A stretch of 64,000 nt of DNA, from contig NC_054740.1 of the NCBI RefSeq assembly GCF_018143015.1, forward strand, positions 38,836,680-38,900,679, in the 5' to 3' direction. The notes under the pieces were generated by a model. The model was not told the DNA's origin. It saw nothing but the letters and a program-made list of their open reading frames with translations, and ran no database searches. Position numbers and translations under genes: made by a program. Source of the stretch: Lytechinus variegatus. Lineage: Eukaryota > Echinodermata > Echinoidea > Temnopleuroida > Toxopneustidae. Below, piece after piece: positions 44,501 to 55,689 of the stretch (the stretch's first letter is position 1; every line of letters begins with the position of its first letter).

Positions 44501-47500
44501 TTTCTTCTCCTTACTACTCGTCCCTTTTCCTTCTGTTTTCTCCTCATCCTCAGCCTCTTCCATCTCCTCCCCCTCGGCCTCTTCCTTCTCTTTTTTCCTT
44601 CTCCATGTCCTCCTTTTTCCTCTTCCTTCCCTCCCCTCCCTGTCTCCTCATTGCCCACCTCCTCAGCCTCTTCCTCATTGTTCCTCCTTCCTCTTTCTCC
44701 TTTTTTCCTCTTTTCCTCCTCTTGCCATTCCTCTTTCAACTTCTCTTTCTCCTCATCTACTTCCTCACAGTTTTCTTCTTCTCACTATAATTATTTTTAA
44801 AGAATTTTCATGTTTTTGATAATTCTATTTCTGTAGTTCATCTGAAGGATGGTCCAGCATGGTTGGCCTCGAGATTCATGCCCAGATACTCTCCAATACC
44901 AAACTATTTTCTGCTTCTAAGGCCCAGTTCATGGCACCGCCAAACTCGCTAGTCTCTTTCTTTGATGCCTCTCTGCCAGGTACTCTTCCGGTTAGTATAG
45001 TTGTGAGGTATATATTAATACTAGCAATTATTCTATTTGTCAGGTAGTCTGAAGTCTGAACTAACATTACATCGGCTACACCCATTGGTCCTAATTCACA
45101 AAGGTAGTTTTGAAAAATGTAGGTTGAACCCATAGTTTATATGCAGATTTCCTGTATGACTTATGCTTCATATCTGAATATAAGAAAATGTCCAAGGCTG
45201 ATGCGGGTGTTTGTCACAAAGCTCCAAATTGACACCAGTTGCCATTGTTGAGCACGCTATTTTCTTCATGATACCACTCTTCAAAACAGTGGACTCGTGA
45301 ATAAAAGCATGTTAACCATGGCAACAGGTGTAAATTTGCAACACTGTGACAAAAGTGTGCATCAGCATTGGTCATTGTTTATTATATACGGTAAATAGGT
45401 GTAATTTATACAGGAAATTTGTATAAACCGTGGGTTTGACCGATGGTTTTGAAAACCACCTTTGTGAATTCTGGCCATTTGGTCTCTACTACCGAACTAG
45501 TCTATTCTCAAGCCCCGATGGTCTAATTTTCACTGTGCATACAAGCAGTTAGTCAACTTGTTAGATACTCTAATACCACATGGACTTTGTCGTCTAATAT
45601 CAATTTTGTATAATAGCTGTTGGTAGGCTTATATTCACATGGTCTACATGTATTTGTATGTATTATAGTCTAATATCACTTGGGCTACACCGATTTGGTG
45701 TATTAATTTGATCCAATTGCTGATCTACCCCGGGGGGGCCACTTCCATTCACGAGTGGATACCATGCGCGACCATGGGGTCTGGAAAAGCACCCTAAACA
45801 CGTAATTTCCATATTCTGAAAATGCACCCCTTAACAAGTATTGGCGTGTGAAACCCTACGCTTAACAAGTATTGGAAACAAAACGATACTCTTGGCAAAT
45901 ATTCCCTGAAATGAACCCCTAAACAAGTACAGGAATGTTTTATTGTTACGGGTCCTTCGGTCGTCGGCTTTACCTTATTTGGTTTAGTACGACCCCACCT
46001 TCTACACCTCGCGCAAATCGGACTCTAAACACGAAGTGTTGGGGCAAAAAGGACATCCTTTATAAAACATTTTAATTTTGTTTTATCATCCCGACAATTT
46101 CGACCCTAAACACGTAATTTTCCTAGTGAAATAGATACCCTTTTTTCATTATTTTTGTGTTTTTGACACCCTTATCACGTTACGTACGTAACGTGCCCTA
46201 TCGTGAAAAAGACATCCTTTTTACGTGTTTTTTTGGTCGCGCATGGTATCCACTCGTCAACGTAAGTGGCCCCCCCGGGTGGTCTACACTTGGTCTAGTA
46301 CCTACCATTTCTAATTCTCATTTTGGTATAAAGCCCAGGTGGTTTCATTTCCATTTTTTTTGTGCATGAATTTGAAACTGATTCATAAATGGACCAAGTG
46401 GTTTATACAAAATGGTGGTTGTCTAACTGGAAATAAGACAAAAGGGAAATAGGCTAGATGGCATTAGACAAAATGATTAGTAGACAAACTGGTTTAGCCA
46501 AACTAGGACTGTTCATTAGGATTCTCAAGTGTAGAGGGTAGTCAAATGGGCAAGATATTGAGAAATTTGAAGAAAATATAATTACCATTCTGTAAAAAAA
46601 ACCATCACTTTAATGGCATTATAATTTCATATTTATAATCTTATTTGTGAACAGTTAGAGCAGGGAGCCTCCACCCAATCTGAAACCCAACCAGTTTTTT
46701 TCTCCTGTTAATTTCCATGGCATGGTATCAGGCAAAAAAAAAATGTTCACTTAAAAATTCACTCATGACAACCCTGTCTTTGTATTCGGGTAATAGTAAC
46801 CTTTTATGTTTTTGTTTCTGTAGGGGGCAACTCCCTTAGTAATTCGGCAAAGCAGCTTTCTGCCATATCAACGCCAAGCTGGCATATAACCGATTACATA
46901 TGAAACATTTTACGTCTAGATCAATCAGTCATAGTGACTGACTATTGTAGATGACATAAATTAGTCTCGGCCTTAAAACAGTTTGGTTAAAGTGGAGATA
47001 ATGGCAGAAAAGCAGCAACTCAAATCAAGCAAAAAGGGACAAGAAGTGAAACTATGGGAGACGCAAATAAACTAATCTGAAGCAGAAGAAGTCTGGTTGT
47101 GCACTGATTTAACCGCCAGAATAATTTTCCCCGGCTCAACTCATCGTCATTGAACAATATATTTGAATTAGGACAACAAACAAATCTAAATAAAGATAAT
47201 GGAAGGATCAATCTTTCCTTCTCTTTTTTCATCTTCATTCCTTGTCTATTAATTTATGATTCCCCAAGAAAGCTGGCTGTGGACAACTTTCTTATATTTT
47301 TTTTTCTGTCAGTTGTGAAATATTTACATTTTTACCTCTCTCCCTTGGAAATTTCATTCTTGAATATTTTTTTTTTTAAACATACACGCATACATGTGTA
47401 AGATGGTTATTATGTCATTTTCTTATCTCTTTTATTTTCTTTAATTTTTGTTTTCTTCAGCTGTTTTACATTTCTGTTCAGTCTAGACTTGAGTTCATTT

Positions 47501-50500
47501 GAATTTCTTTTTAGCACCACCCTTGCAGTCTGAACTTGGGTTATATGAGTTTAATGGTATTCAGTTGCTATTCATTCATTCTACTCTGAATTCCTTTCCT
47601 CTCATTCTCTTTTGTCATCTTCATTCCTTCTCTATTCAGGTGTTCCATTCATTCCATCCCTCACCTGTCTCCTTATTTTCCATTTTCATTATTACATAGT
47701 CACCCAGACATCTTTATCATCTTCACCTCCGTACTCCTCATTGGTTTACCTTATGAATTGGGTTCTTCCATTCTCTTTACTTTGATTGGTTCTTATTCCT
47801 GATCTAAATATATGTAAATTGTTCAATGGCCATGAGTTGAGCTGGGGCAAAGTATTCCAGCAGTTGAATTAGTGAACAACTAGACTTCTTCTGCTTCAGT
47901 TGATTTTATTTGCATCTCCTATAGTTTCTCTTCTTTTTCCCCTTTGGCTGATGGTTGTAATAGATTGATGATTTGAGTTGCTGCTCAGAACTTCTTATTT
48001 CCTACCCTTCATCAACTTATAATTTTAACATCCTAACACATGTATGTGATCATGACGTACCATGTTGGATCCCTGTCGTTGCAGGTCTTGAATAGACGAT
48101 GTGTGGAAGCGGGTGTACTGACAGCTCTAGCCCTCTCTTGCTCTATCAACATGCGTTCAGTCTTTGATCGTAAACACTACTTCTATGCTGATTTACCGGT
48201 AAATCCCTTCAGAATGTTGTCCTTTTGTTCAATTAGTGAAAGTAGCATAATTAAGATATCACAGTTTAAGTAATGTATTTTTATATTTTGTAATTATCAG
48301 TCAAATTGATTGTAGCCAAGTTGATTATTTTATAATGTATATTTCATTGTTATCCAATCCTTAATAAAAAAATCATTGACAAATCCAATTCCTTGGCCCC
48401 ATATTTTATTGCATCCCTTCCGATACTCTCCCCTCCTCTTCTCCCTCCTCACCTTCTTCCTTTTTCATTTCCTCTGTCGTTACCTTCTTTTCTATTCCTC
48501 CCCACTTCCTTTCCTTATTCTTTCCCTTTCCTCTGTCTTCCGTTTGCACCATATTACACTTTTCTGCTCCTATCTCTTTCCTCATTTACTCTTCTCATTC
48601 TTTCTGCTTTCCTCCTCCCTTTATTCATCTTCCTCTCCCATTCGATTTCCTCCAATTCCTTTCCTCTCCCTCTTCCCGACCAACCCCATTGCCCTCTTTC
48701 CCATTCCCATTTCCCCCTTTATTTCTGTCTCTTTCCCCCTTGTCCTGTCTTCATTCCCCTTATCCTCTTTCTCTCCCCTACCCCCTTCCTACCCCCTTCC
48801 TTCTACTCTCCTATCCCACCTTCGCCCTTCTGGCATCATCAACACTCCCCTTATGCATAATTTCTCATTGGTATTTCATGGACCCCCCCTCCATCCTGCA
48901 GGCAGGTTACCAGATAACCCAGCAGAGACTTCCCCTAGCAGTCGATGGGCGTGTGGAGTTCACCCTCTTTGACGAGAGACGGAAAAAGCCACCATCTCAT
49001 CGGTCAGTCCGCATCAAGCAGATCCAGTTGGAACAAGACAGTGGAAAGAGTTTACATGATGAGGATAATGCGGAGACTTTAGTGGATTTGAATAGAGCAG
49101 GTAGGAATCTTTTTTTTTTATTCCCTGTTCATCAAATCATGTTTTTATTTTCCTCTTTCTTTCTCTTTTTCCCATCTTCCATTTCCTCATGCTTTTTCCT
49201 CCAGCTATTAAGTATAATTAATCTTCTGCTACCTCTACTGCTACTTCTACTTCCACTTCTACATTTCTACTTAACTACTTCTACTTACCTTGATACTGCT
49301 TTTACTGCTTCTTATGTGATTACTTCCACTTTTACTACTACTGCTACTACTACTACTACTAATACTTCTACTACTACTTCTGCTACTTCTACTACATCTC
49401 TAGACTTCTGCTTTTGCTCCTTCTCCTCATACCCTTCTGATGACCCCTACCCCAACTTCTATCCCAAGTTTTGTGTAGCCTTTCTTTCCCTTAAAGCAGT
49501 GTCTGCTGCGTCTCTTCAACGTTTGGTCTAAATCAATTAGTGGCCAATTCTTATCTAGCAGTCCTACTCATACAACAATCCACCTCTTGTTTTATATCAG
49601 GAGTTGGTCTCATGGAGCTGGTGACAGAGCCTGACCTAACAGATGGCACAGACTCGGCAGCTATGGTAAGGGAACTACAGCTTCTGCTTCAGGCTCTTGG
49701 GACATGCGACGGCAAGATGGATGGTAAGCAACTGTTAAAAGTTACTGGAATCCTTGCATCTGATTGACTCGGAACAAATTAGTCAGTTAACATCGCAGGG
49801 AAGATTGTGAAACATCCCCTGTGAGGAGTATTTCATTTAAAAGAAAAGCACTCGTACTGATAAAGCATAAAATGATTTTTATTTTAAGTTATTTTAATCT
49901 TTTTTTATAAACAAGAAATAATCAATTCTTAATTCACCACTAGAGGGCTCCCTCCGAGTTGACGCCAACGTATCAGTCCATCGCCCTGGTGAGCCTCCAG
50001 GCGTGAGGTCAGAGGTGAAGAACATCAATAGCATCCGCTTTGTGAAACAAGCTGTAGGTGAGTACTCTACATAGTTTTATCTATTGGAATGCCTTGAATG
50101 CTCGATTGTTTGTCAAGATAGCCATGCTAAAGCTATACAAATGTTGCATATTATGATTATAATTATAACTGAGTGTTGATCCAGGATTTTGCCTTGAGGT
50201 CATTATGTTGTGAGATGCACAGAGGTATAAGGTTTGCGATTTGGTTTGGATGAGGGATCATGTTTTAGGGTTAGCGGAAGTGCTTGGTATAGGGAGAAGT
50301 GGTTCCAGGGGATGGGGCAAAGGGGCCCCTGACTCTTTAGACCCCTTTTTGCTAATTTCTCTTCTAGTAACCTTTGACATTTTCATTTACTTATTCAAAA
50401 GCTGTTGTACACTACTCTTTTATGAATGGCCCAACTGTTGAATCAGCAATATTAATAGGCTTCAAATTTCTCTGTTCACTTCACCCAGATTTTGAAATCA

Positions 50501-53500
50501 AGCGACACATAAAACTACTGGAAAGGGGCGAGAAGATTCACTACGAAACCAGGGCATTTGATAATTCACTCGGGTAAGTCACAATGTTGAATTTCCTCTT
50601 GGACTAATCTAGTCTAGGATAAGTTAATCATTCATCCGTCAAGTTAACCCACCATATTATCTATTGTCTTCTTTATAACACCAAAAACTGATAAATCCAC
50701 AATACACATGATACGATACTGTCCATTGTCTACTTAGGGTTTTGAAGGAGAAGCAGGATCAGATAGACTACTGGTTCATTACAGAACCCAAACCTTGCAC
50801 CCCCTATTGTTGACAATAACGCCACCATATTTTCCACTTTTTACCTTAGGATCACGGTACCAATGAGAGAGAAGGAGGGTCAGATAGACTACCGGTTTAT
50901 GGCAGAGCCCAACCTTCCACCCCTCATCCTTCATGACAACACCACCATACACCGATCCTCTCAGCCTCTCAGGGCAATCAACGTGGATACCTTGAGGAAT
51001 AGCTTACCTGAGCTCCCGAGGTCTAGAAGACAAAGACTAGCAGATCAGTATGGCATGCCACTGGATGTTGCCCACCAATTACTTGTAAGTATGAATGTGC
51101 CCTCCCACTTTGTGAATAACTACTTGGGCTAATTAACCTTTTGAATACTGGGATCACCTAGTTCCAGAAGGCAATGTGTTAACCCATTAAATACTGAATT
51201 CTGTAATTCGGTCAGGTTTTGTACTGAGATCACCTGGTTCCAGTAGGCAATGGATTAACCCATTAAATACTGAAGTCTGTCAGGTTTTGTACTGAGATCA
51301 CCTGGTTCCAGTAGGCAATGGGTTAACCCATTAAATACTGAATTCTGACATTCTGTCAGGTTTTGTACTGAGATCACCTGGTTCCAGTAGGCAATGGATT
51401 AACCCATTAAATACTGAATTCTGTAATTCTGTCAGGTTTTGTACTGAGATCACCTGGTTCCAGTAGGCAATGGGTTAACCCATTAAATACTGAATTCTGT
51501 AATTCTGTCAGGTTTTGTACTGAGATCACCTGGTTCCAGTAGGCAATGTGTTAACCCATTAAATACTGAATTCTGACATTCTGTCAGGTTTTGTACTGAG
51601 ATCACATGGTTCCAGTAGGCAATGTGTTAACCCATTGAATACTGAATTCTGTAATTCTGTCAGGTTTTGTACTGAGATCACCTGGTTCCAGTAGGCAATG
51701 TGTTAACCCATTAAATACTGAATTCTGTAATTCTGTCAGGTTTTGTACTGAGATCACCTGGTTCCAGTAGGCAATGGATTAACCCATTAAATACTGAATT
51801 CTGTAATTCTGTCAGGTTTTGTACTGAGATCACCTGGTTCCAGTAGGCAATGGGTTAACCCATTAAATACTGAATTCTGTAATTCTGTCAGGTTTTGTAC
51901 TGAGATCACCTGGTTCCAGTAGGCAATGTGTTAACCCATTAAATACTGAATTCTGACATTCTGTCAGGTTTTGTACTGAGATCACATGGTTCCAGTAGGC
52001 AATGTGTTAACCCATTAAATACTGAATTCTTTAATTCTGTCAGGTTTTGTACTGAGATCACCTGGTTCCAGTAGGCAATGTGTTAACCCATTAAATACTG
52101 AATTCTGTAATTCTGTCGGGTTTTGTACTGAGATCACCTGGTTCCAGTAGGCAATGGGTTAACCCATTAAATACTGAATTCTATCATTCTGTCAGGTTTT
52201 GTACTGAGATCACATGGTTCCAGTAGGCAATGTGTTAACCCATTAAATACTGAATTCTGACATTCTGTCAGGTTTTGTACTGAGATCACCTGGTTCCAGT
52301 AGGCAATGTGTTAACCCATTAAATACTGAATTCTATAATTCTGTCAGGTTTTGTACTGAGATCACCTGGTTCCAGTAGGCAATGTGTTAACCCATTAAAT
52401 ACTGAATTATGTAATTCTGTCAGGTTTTGTACTGAGATCACCTGGTTCCAGAAGGCAATGTGTTAACCCATTAAATACTGAATTCTGTAATTCGGTCAGG
52501 TTTTGTACTGAGATCACCTGGTTCCAGTAGGCAATGGGTTAACCCATTAAATACTGAATTCTGACATTCTGTCAGGTTTTGTACTGAGACCACCTGGTTC
52601 CAGTAGGCAATGGGTTAACCCATTAAATACTGAATTCTGTAATTCTGTCAGGTTTTGTACCGAGATCACCCGGTTCCAGTAGGCAATGGGTTAACCTGTT
52701 GACTTCTCCATTCGTAATTCTACTTGCTTCTACATGTATGTTTATAACCATCTTATCTTCCAGTCGATCTATTACCCTCTTGGTCTAATAACATTTGGTC
52801 TATGTTATTAGATGAACTCTTTAATGAACCAAATTTTCATCTAAGAGTGATAACAAAGTAAACAAAGTGGAAATTAGACCTTTTAAAATCATCCTTTGTA
52901 AAAAAAAAAATTTGAATTATTCCTTTGTTAAAGTTTATTCACTAAATCACAAATTTCATATTGTAGAAATCAGGATGCAACTTAATTTGTTCTATGTGTC
53001 TTTCTCCCACCTACCAGAGCGAGCCTGGCTTAGTGGAATATTTTGAATCTGTTTTGCAAGAAGACTCTGCTAGAGACAGTAAGAGGGTTTTGAATTGGCT
53101 GACCACAGAAGTTCTCAGACACCTCAACCTCAATAACATCTCAGTGAATTACAGGTGTGTCCGTTGTGTGTGTATGTTCTACCTAGGGGCCGTGCCCCAA
53201 GGGGATAGCAACCCCCCCCTACATGATTTTAAAGTAATGGGAAAAAAATATATATCTTTAGGAAGTAGGAAGAACAAAGAAGAGGCACAGAAATGGGAAG
53301 GCACCTCCCAACATTTTTTGTAGTAGAAAAAAGGAAACAATGGAATAAAATAAAGGACTAAAAGAAAAGAGAGGTGCCCTCCCCCCCCTGGTGATTTTTC
53401 AAGTAGTGGAAACAAAACAAAAGATCAAGAAAAAAATAAAGGAAAAGGAAGTCAGTAAATTTTTTAGGTAAATAGCAGCTTTTTTGTGTCTCATTCATTT

Positions 53501-55597
53501 AGGGAGTTAGGGTCACGGTCACAATCTATGCTATTGAGTGAATCCCCAAACCCTTCCTCCCCCCCCCCCCCATTTCTACGGATTTATACATTTATTTCTA
53601 TTGAAGAAATGTATTATGAATTGTCTTCAAAAGATATTCTGTATTTTATATCAAATTGAATTTTTCATGTAATTACCATCGATATTTATCAAAATTGTGA
53701 GGCATGTACATTATGAATTTGTACTATGTATTCTATTAAGAATAAAATTGAATATGAATTTGAATTCCTACAGCCCGTTACCTGCATCGTCTTTTGGTGA
53801 ACTCATAGACCTGATGCAGAGTGGAGCAATATCAGCAAAGACTGGAAAGACCCTTACCGCAATGGTATTTGATGGAGATACCAGAAGTTTGACAGAGGTA
53901 TGTACGTTTTGTGATTTGTCTTCATATTTTTGTGTTTGTACCGCAAGAGTCTAATTGTTACTTCAAGACTTTATCACGAAGTATGAATCTCACTGGTCCT
54001 TTGTTTGAAAATTTTTGCTTGTAACCATACTTGTACTATCCATGAATCTGCACTAATGTAGGCAATATTGGCATAGTTATTACCTCAAAATTTGTCATCG
54101 CAATATATAAATAACTTACATATAACAAACAGAATTTTTGCCCAGCTTCAGTGTCCCTCCCCCCCCCCCTGCATCTCCCCCATTTTGGCTAATTATGGAA
54201 AACTTTGCTCGACAACTTTATTGATTTTAGTAAATTAAGAGGCTTTTATAGGAGGAGATTATAATTTGTTTAACAAATTTTCGGCATTACTCCTATTTGT
54301 TTAAGATCAGTATGCTCAATCTGTAATGAAAATCACAAGATCAGTATGCTCGATCTGTATGAAAATCATAATTCATAAGTCAGAAAAAATTGGAACCAGC
54401 GGGATTCGAACCTGCCATCTACTGCTTTCCGGGCAGCGACTCAACCACCAGGCTATTCTGGTTCACGGTTAAGCCACGATGAACTGGAATTCAAATACCC
54501 TCGATCCTCTTCTTTCTGACTCATTACTATTCAAATGCCGTCCGCCGTGGACAATAGATAGTAAATTAAGAGGCTTTTTATAGGAGGAGATTATAATTTG
54601 TTTAACAAATTTTCGGCATTACTCCTATTTGTTTAAGATCAATATGGAATTGTACCATAATAATCCATTGAATGATTCTTTTGATAACAGATCATTGAAG
54701 AGAATGGATGGGGATTGATTACAGATGAACCCACAATAAGGCAGATATGTGAGAGAATCATTAACAGCAACACAGAAACAGTGAGTACAGGATTTTATGG
54801 TAATATCTTACTGGGGGGGGCTTGAAGTATACTTAACAAAAGATAATGTATGCTTTGGCATAGCAACGCACCTGGCTCTTTGCATAATCTTTTGAAAGTG
54901 CTTTTATTCTTTGGAAGGCCCCCCCTCCCGTTATGGTCGGTATAAGTTGCGGTGATCTGAAATTGTATTCATCTATATATGCCTTCCAGTTTCGAAACGG
55001 GAAACTTACTTGAACAACAAGAACTAGGAAAATATGGTATTAAATGTTTAGAAATGAGAATCAGTTACGTGAAACAGTTATGATAGAAATCTGCTTAAGT
55101 ATGTTATGCTCAATCAAAACAGGTATGCTATCCCCCTCCTTAAATTCAGTTGACTAGGGGTCCATTCCATAAAACTCAGTATGTTATCTTTGTGATCCAA
55201 TGGTAACTTCACTAGAATGTTTGATTTTGATTGGCTGTTGCACATGACCATGATAGCTAGTGTTGGGTGGCAAACAGTAATGGTAACTTTCATGTAACAT
55301 GGCTCTGAACGGCTAAATGATGGAGTGATGGGATAAATGATTTAATAGTTTTGACCCATTTTACCTCAAAAACTATAATTGATCATGCTTCAGATAGAAG
55401 GAATGATATGTATTTGTCATAATGTATTGAGATTAATGTTATCTACCATTGATGTGCTTGTTTAGGTGGAGGAGTATCACCGTGGCAACAAGAAGGCCAT
55501 CAACAGACTGATGGGCAATGTACAGAAAGAGACGCAGGGCAGGGTCGACCCAAGCATTGCCATAGCAACTCTCAAACAACTGCTGAAGCCACGGTGA
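41569..55597 (+). CDS. GATB: Glutamyl-tRNA(Gln) amidotransferase subunit B, mitochondrial
   Basis: Subunit of the GatCAB complex, which converts Glu-tRNA(Gln) to Gln-tRNA(Gln) in mitochondria. Exons: 41569-41696, 44837-44990, 48085-48198, 48902-49100, 49601-49723, 49944-50057, 50489-50573, 50850-51084, 53018-53154, 53774-53897, 54691-54780, 55466-55597 (TGA); phases agree, 544 residues. The N-terminus is rich in Arg/Ser with no acidic residue for 40 positions, as in mitochondrial presequences. Motifs: [114 protein letters not shown]; then the C-terminal GatB/YqeY domain ending [15 protein letters not shown]...LKQLLKP. The start AAGATGGCAGC is a good Kozak context and resembles a YY1 site. Introns are GT-AG. 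Confidence 0.95.
41733..41935 (+). other. GC/CpG-rich open segment in GATB intron 1
   Basis: Directly after exon 1, this stretch is far richer in GC and CpG than its surroundings. One frame stays open with [19 protein letters not shown] and TAGSRLFRG, which resembles the start of a SET domain (GRGL then a basic strand and a turn Gly). It then runs into AT-rich DNA with no GT donor in place. It may be promoter-linked CpG-rich DNA, an inserted exon fragment, or chance. Confidence 0.3.
42396..42966. mobile_element. TIR element with AAAGAC-rich interior
   Basis: Ends CCCCCACTCCACAGA and TCTGTGGAATGGGGG are inverted repeats. The interior is a mass of short AAAGACC, TGAAAGAC and GGTCTTTCA words on both strands. 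No transposase. In GATB intron 1. Confidence 0.65.
43010..43490. repeat. Inverted repeat with arms of about 200 bases
   Basis: Left arm (about 43010-43250) contains AGAAAAGGTTAAAGAGGC and TTGAGTAGTTGG. The right arm (about 43285-43490) contains CAACTACTCAAGCCTCTTC and AACCTTTTCTGGTTTA. Outer parts pair through CTCCAC/GTGGAG blocks. A single arm is at 5090-5325. Confidence 0.6.
44500..44800. repeat. Polypyrimidine low-complexity tract
   Basis: Almost pure CT on the + strand, ending just upstream of the GATB exon 2 acceptor (44836). Open frames on either strand (Lys/Glu/Arg-rich or Leu/Phe/Ser-rich) are compositional. Confidence 0.75.
45088..45477. mobile_element. Long palindromic foldback MITE, copy 2
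   Basis: AATTCACAAAGGTAGTTTTG at the left and AAAACCACCTTTGTGAATT at the right, with GGTTGAACCCATAG-like and CCATGG words inside, as in 20748-21143. In GATB intron 2; more diverged than copy 1. Confidence 0.7.
45729..46279. mobile_element. TIR element, CCCGGG family, copy 4, with 8-bp target duplication
   Basis: Flanks TGATCTAC (45721-45728) and TGGTCTAC (46280-46287) differ by one base. Ends are CCCGGGGGGG and CCCCCCCGGG; TIRs as in the other copies. It sits inside an older repeat rich in GGTCTA and TAGACC words (about 45480-46500). Confidence 0.85.
46990..47985. mobile_element. Element of about 1 kb with long inverted repeats in GATB intron 2
   Basis: Arms of about 170 bases: AGCAGCAACTCAAATCA, GAAACTATGGGAGACGCAAA, GAAGCAGAAGAAGTCT and GCTCAACTCAT at the left; matching complements at about 47815-47985. 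The interior 47475-47765 matches, in reverse, 59595-59905 near the helicase pseudogenes. No long credible frame inside. Confidence 0.65.
48400..48830. repeat. Polypyrimidine tract upstream of GATB exon 4
   Basis: About 430 bases of nearly pure CT on the + strand, ending close to the acceptor at 48901. Overlapping Pro/Ser/Leu/Phe-rich frames are artefacts of composition. Confidence 0.75.
49225..49400. repeat. CTA/CTT trinucleotide repeat
   Basis: Runs of CTACTACTA, CTTCTACTT and ACTACTACT in GATB intron 4. The long Thr/Ser frame crossing it is compositional. Confidence 0.75.
49733..49830 (+). repeat. Dispersed repeat shared with 55785-55880
   Basis: GTTAAAAG, TACTGGAATCC, TTGCATCTGATTG, and a later GTGAAAC block match about 55785-55880 downstream of the gene. 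Located just inside GATB intron 5. Confidence 0.45.
50731..50828 (+). pseudogene. Decayed copy of the 5' part of GATB exon 8
   Basis: TACTTAGG mirrors the exon 8 acceptor TACCTTAGG. GAGAAGCAGGATCAGATAGA, then CTACTGGTTCATTACAGAACC, then AATAACGCCACCATA follow the real exon (50850-51084) in order. The frame stays open for about 25 codons, with Arg to Trp in the conserved DYRF, then meets TGA. There is no donor. The real exon follows only about 20 bases later. Confidence 0.8.
51132..52696. repeat. 76-base minisatellite, about 20 units, in GATB intron 8
   Basis: Unit: TTAACCCATTAAATACTGAA, then TTCTGTAATTCTGTCAGG, then TTTTGTACTGAGATCACC, then TGGTTCCAGTAGGCAATGTG. Most units are full length; the third is shorter by about 8 bases. 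Variant positions (last bases GTG/GGG/GGA, GTAATT/GACATT, CACCTGG/CACATGG) show a five-unit super-period. The edge units are most diverged. It begins about 50 bases after the exon 8 donor. Confidence 0.95.
54229..54641. repeat. Direct repeat of about 81 bases around a tRNA-like insert
   Basis: 54229-54309 and 54559-54641 are near identical (AGTAAATTAAGAGGCTTTTA ... CCTATTTGTTTAAGATCA). The 249-base insert holds the tRNA-like sequence. Around that, ATAAGTCAGAAA at 54375 and TTTCTGACTCAT at about 54513 form short inverted repeats. In GATB intron 10. Confidence 0.8.
54391..54466 (-). tRNA. tRNA-like sequence, possible anticodon GGA (Ser)
   Basis: On the minus strand it has an A-box-like TAGCCTGGTGG, a perfect B-box GGTTCGAATCC, an acceptor stem with 6 of 7 pairs, an anticodon stem GCTGC/GCAGT, and a TTTTTT terminator just after. 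Against a true tRNA: the base before the anticodon is C, not T, the D stem is poor and the T stem has one mismatch. Either a decayed tRNA or the head of a tRNA-derived element. Confidence 0.4.
55150..55312. mobile_element. MITE related to 10629 and 26692, copy 3
   Basis: GGGGTCCATTCCATAAAACT at the left and GTAACTTTCATGTAACATGG at the right, with TCCAATGGTAACTTCACT and GATTTTGATTGGCTGTT as in the relatives. In GATB intron 11. Confidence 0.5.
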
Positions 55598-55601
55598 CGA
55601 T

Positions 55602-55689
55602 TGGTAATGCAAAGAAAAAGACGCTGGAAAGGGTCGGGCCGAGCATTGCTGTAGTAACCTTCAAACAACCGCTGAAGCCGAGGTGACAC
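55602..55689 (+). pseudogene. Tandem copy of the end of GATB exon 12
   Basis: TGGTAATGCAAAGAAAAAGA, then CGCTGGAAAGGGTCGGGCC, then GAGCATTGCTGTAGTAACC, then CGCTGAAGCCGAGGTGA repeats the last coding stretch (about 55519-55597), stop codon included, immediately after it. It would lie in the 3' UTR of the normal transcript. Confidence 0.85.

Noticed and set aside
44464..44739. Lys/Glu/Arg-rich minus-strand frame
   Set aside because: Complement of a CT tract; no domain, no splice or start support.
48376..49531. Long open frames rich in Ser, Pro, Phe and Thr upstream of and across GATB exon 4
   Set aside because: They follow the polypyrimidine and CTA-repeat composition and overlap in several frames; only 48902-49100 is coding, supported by GATB similarity and splice sites.
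51132..52696. CRISPR-like regular repeats
   Set aside because: Repeats are directly adjacent 76-base units with no unique spacers, in an animal intron: a minisatellite.
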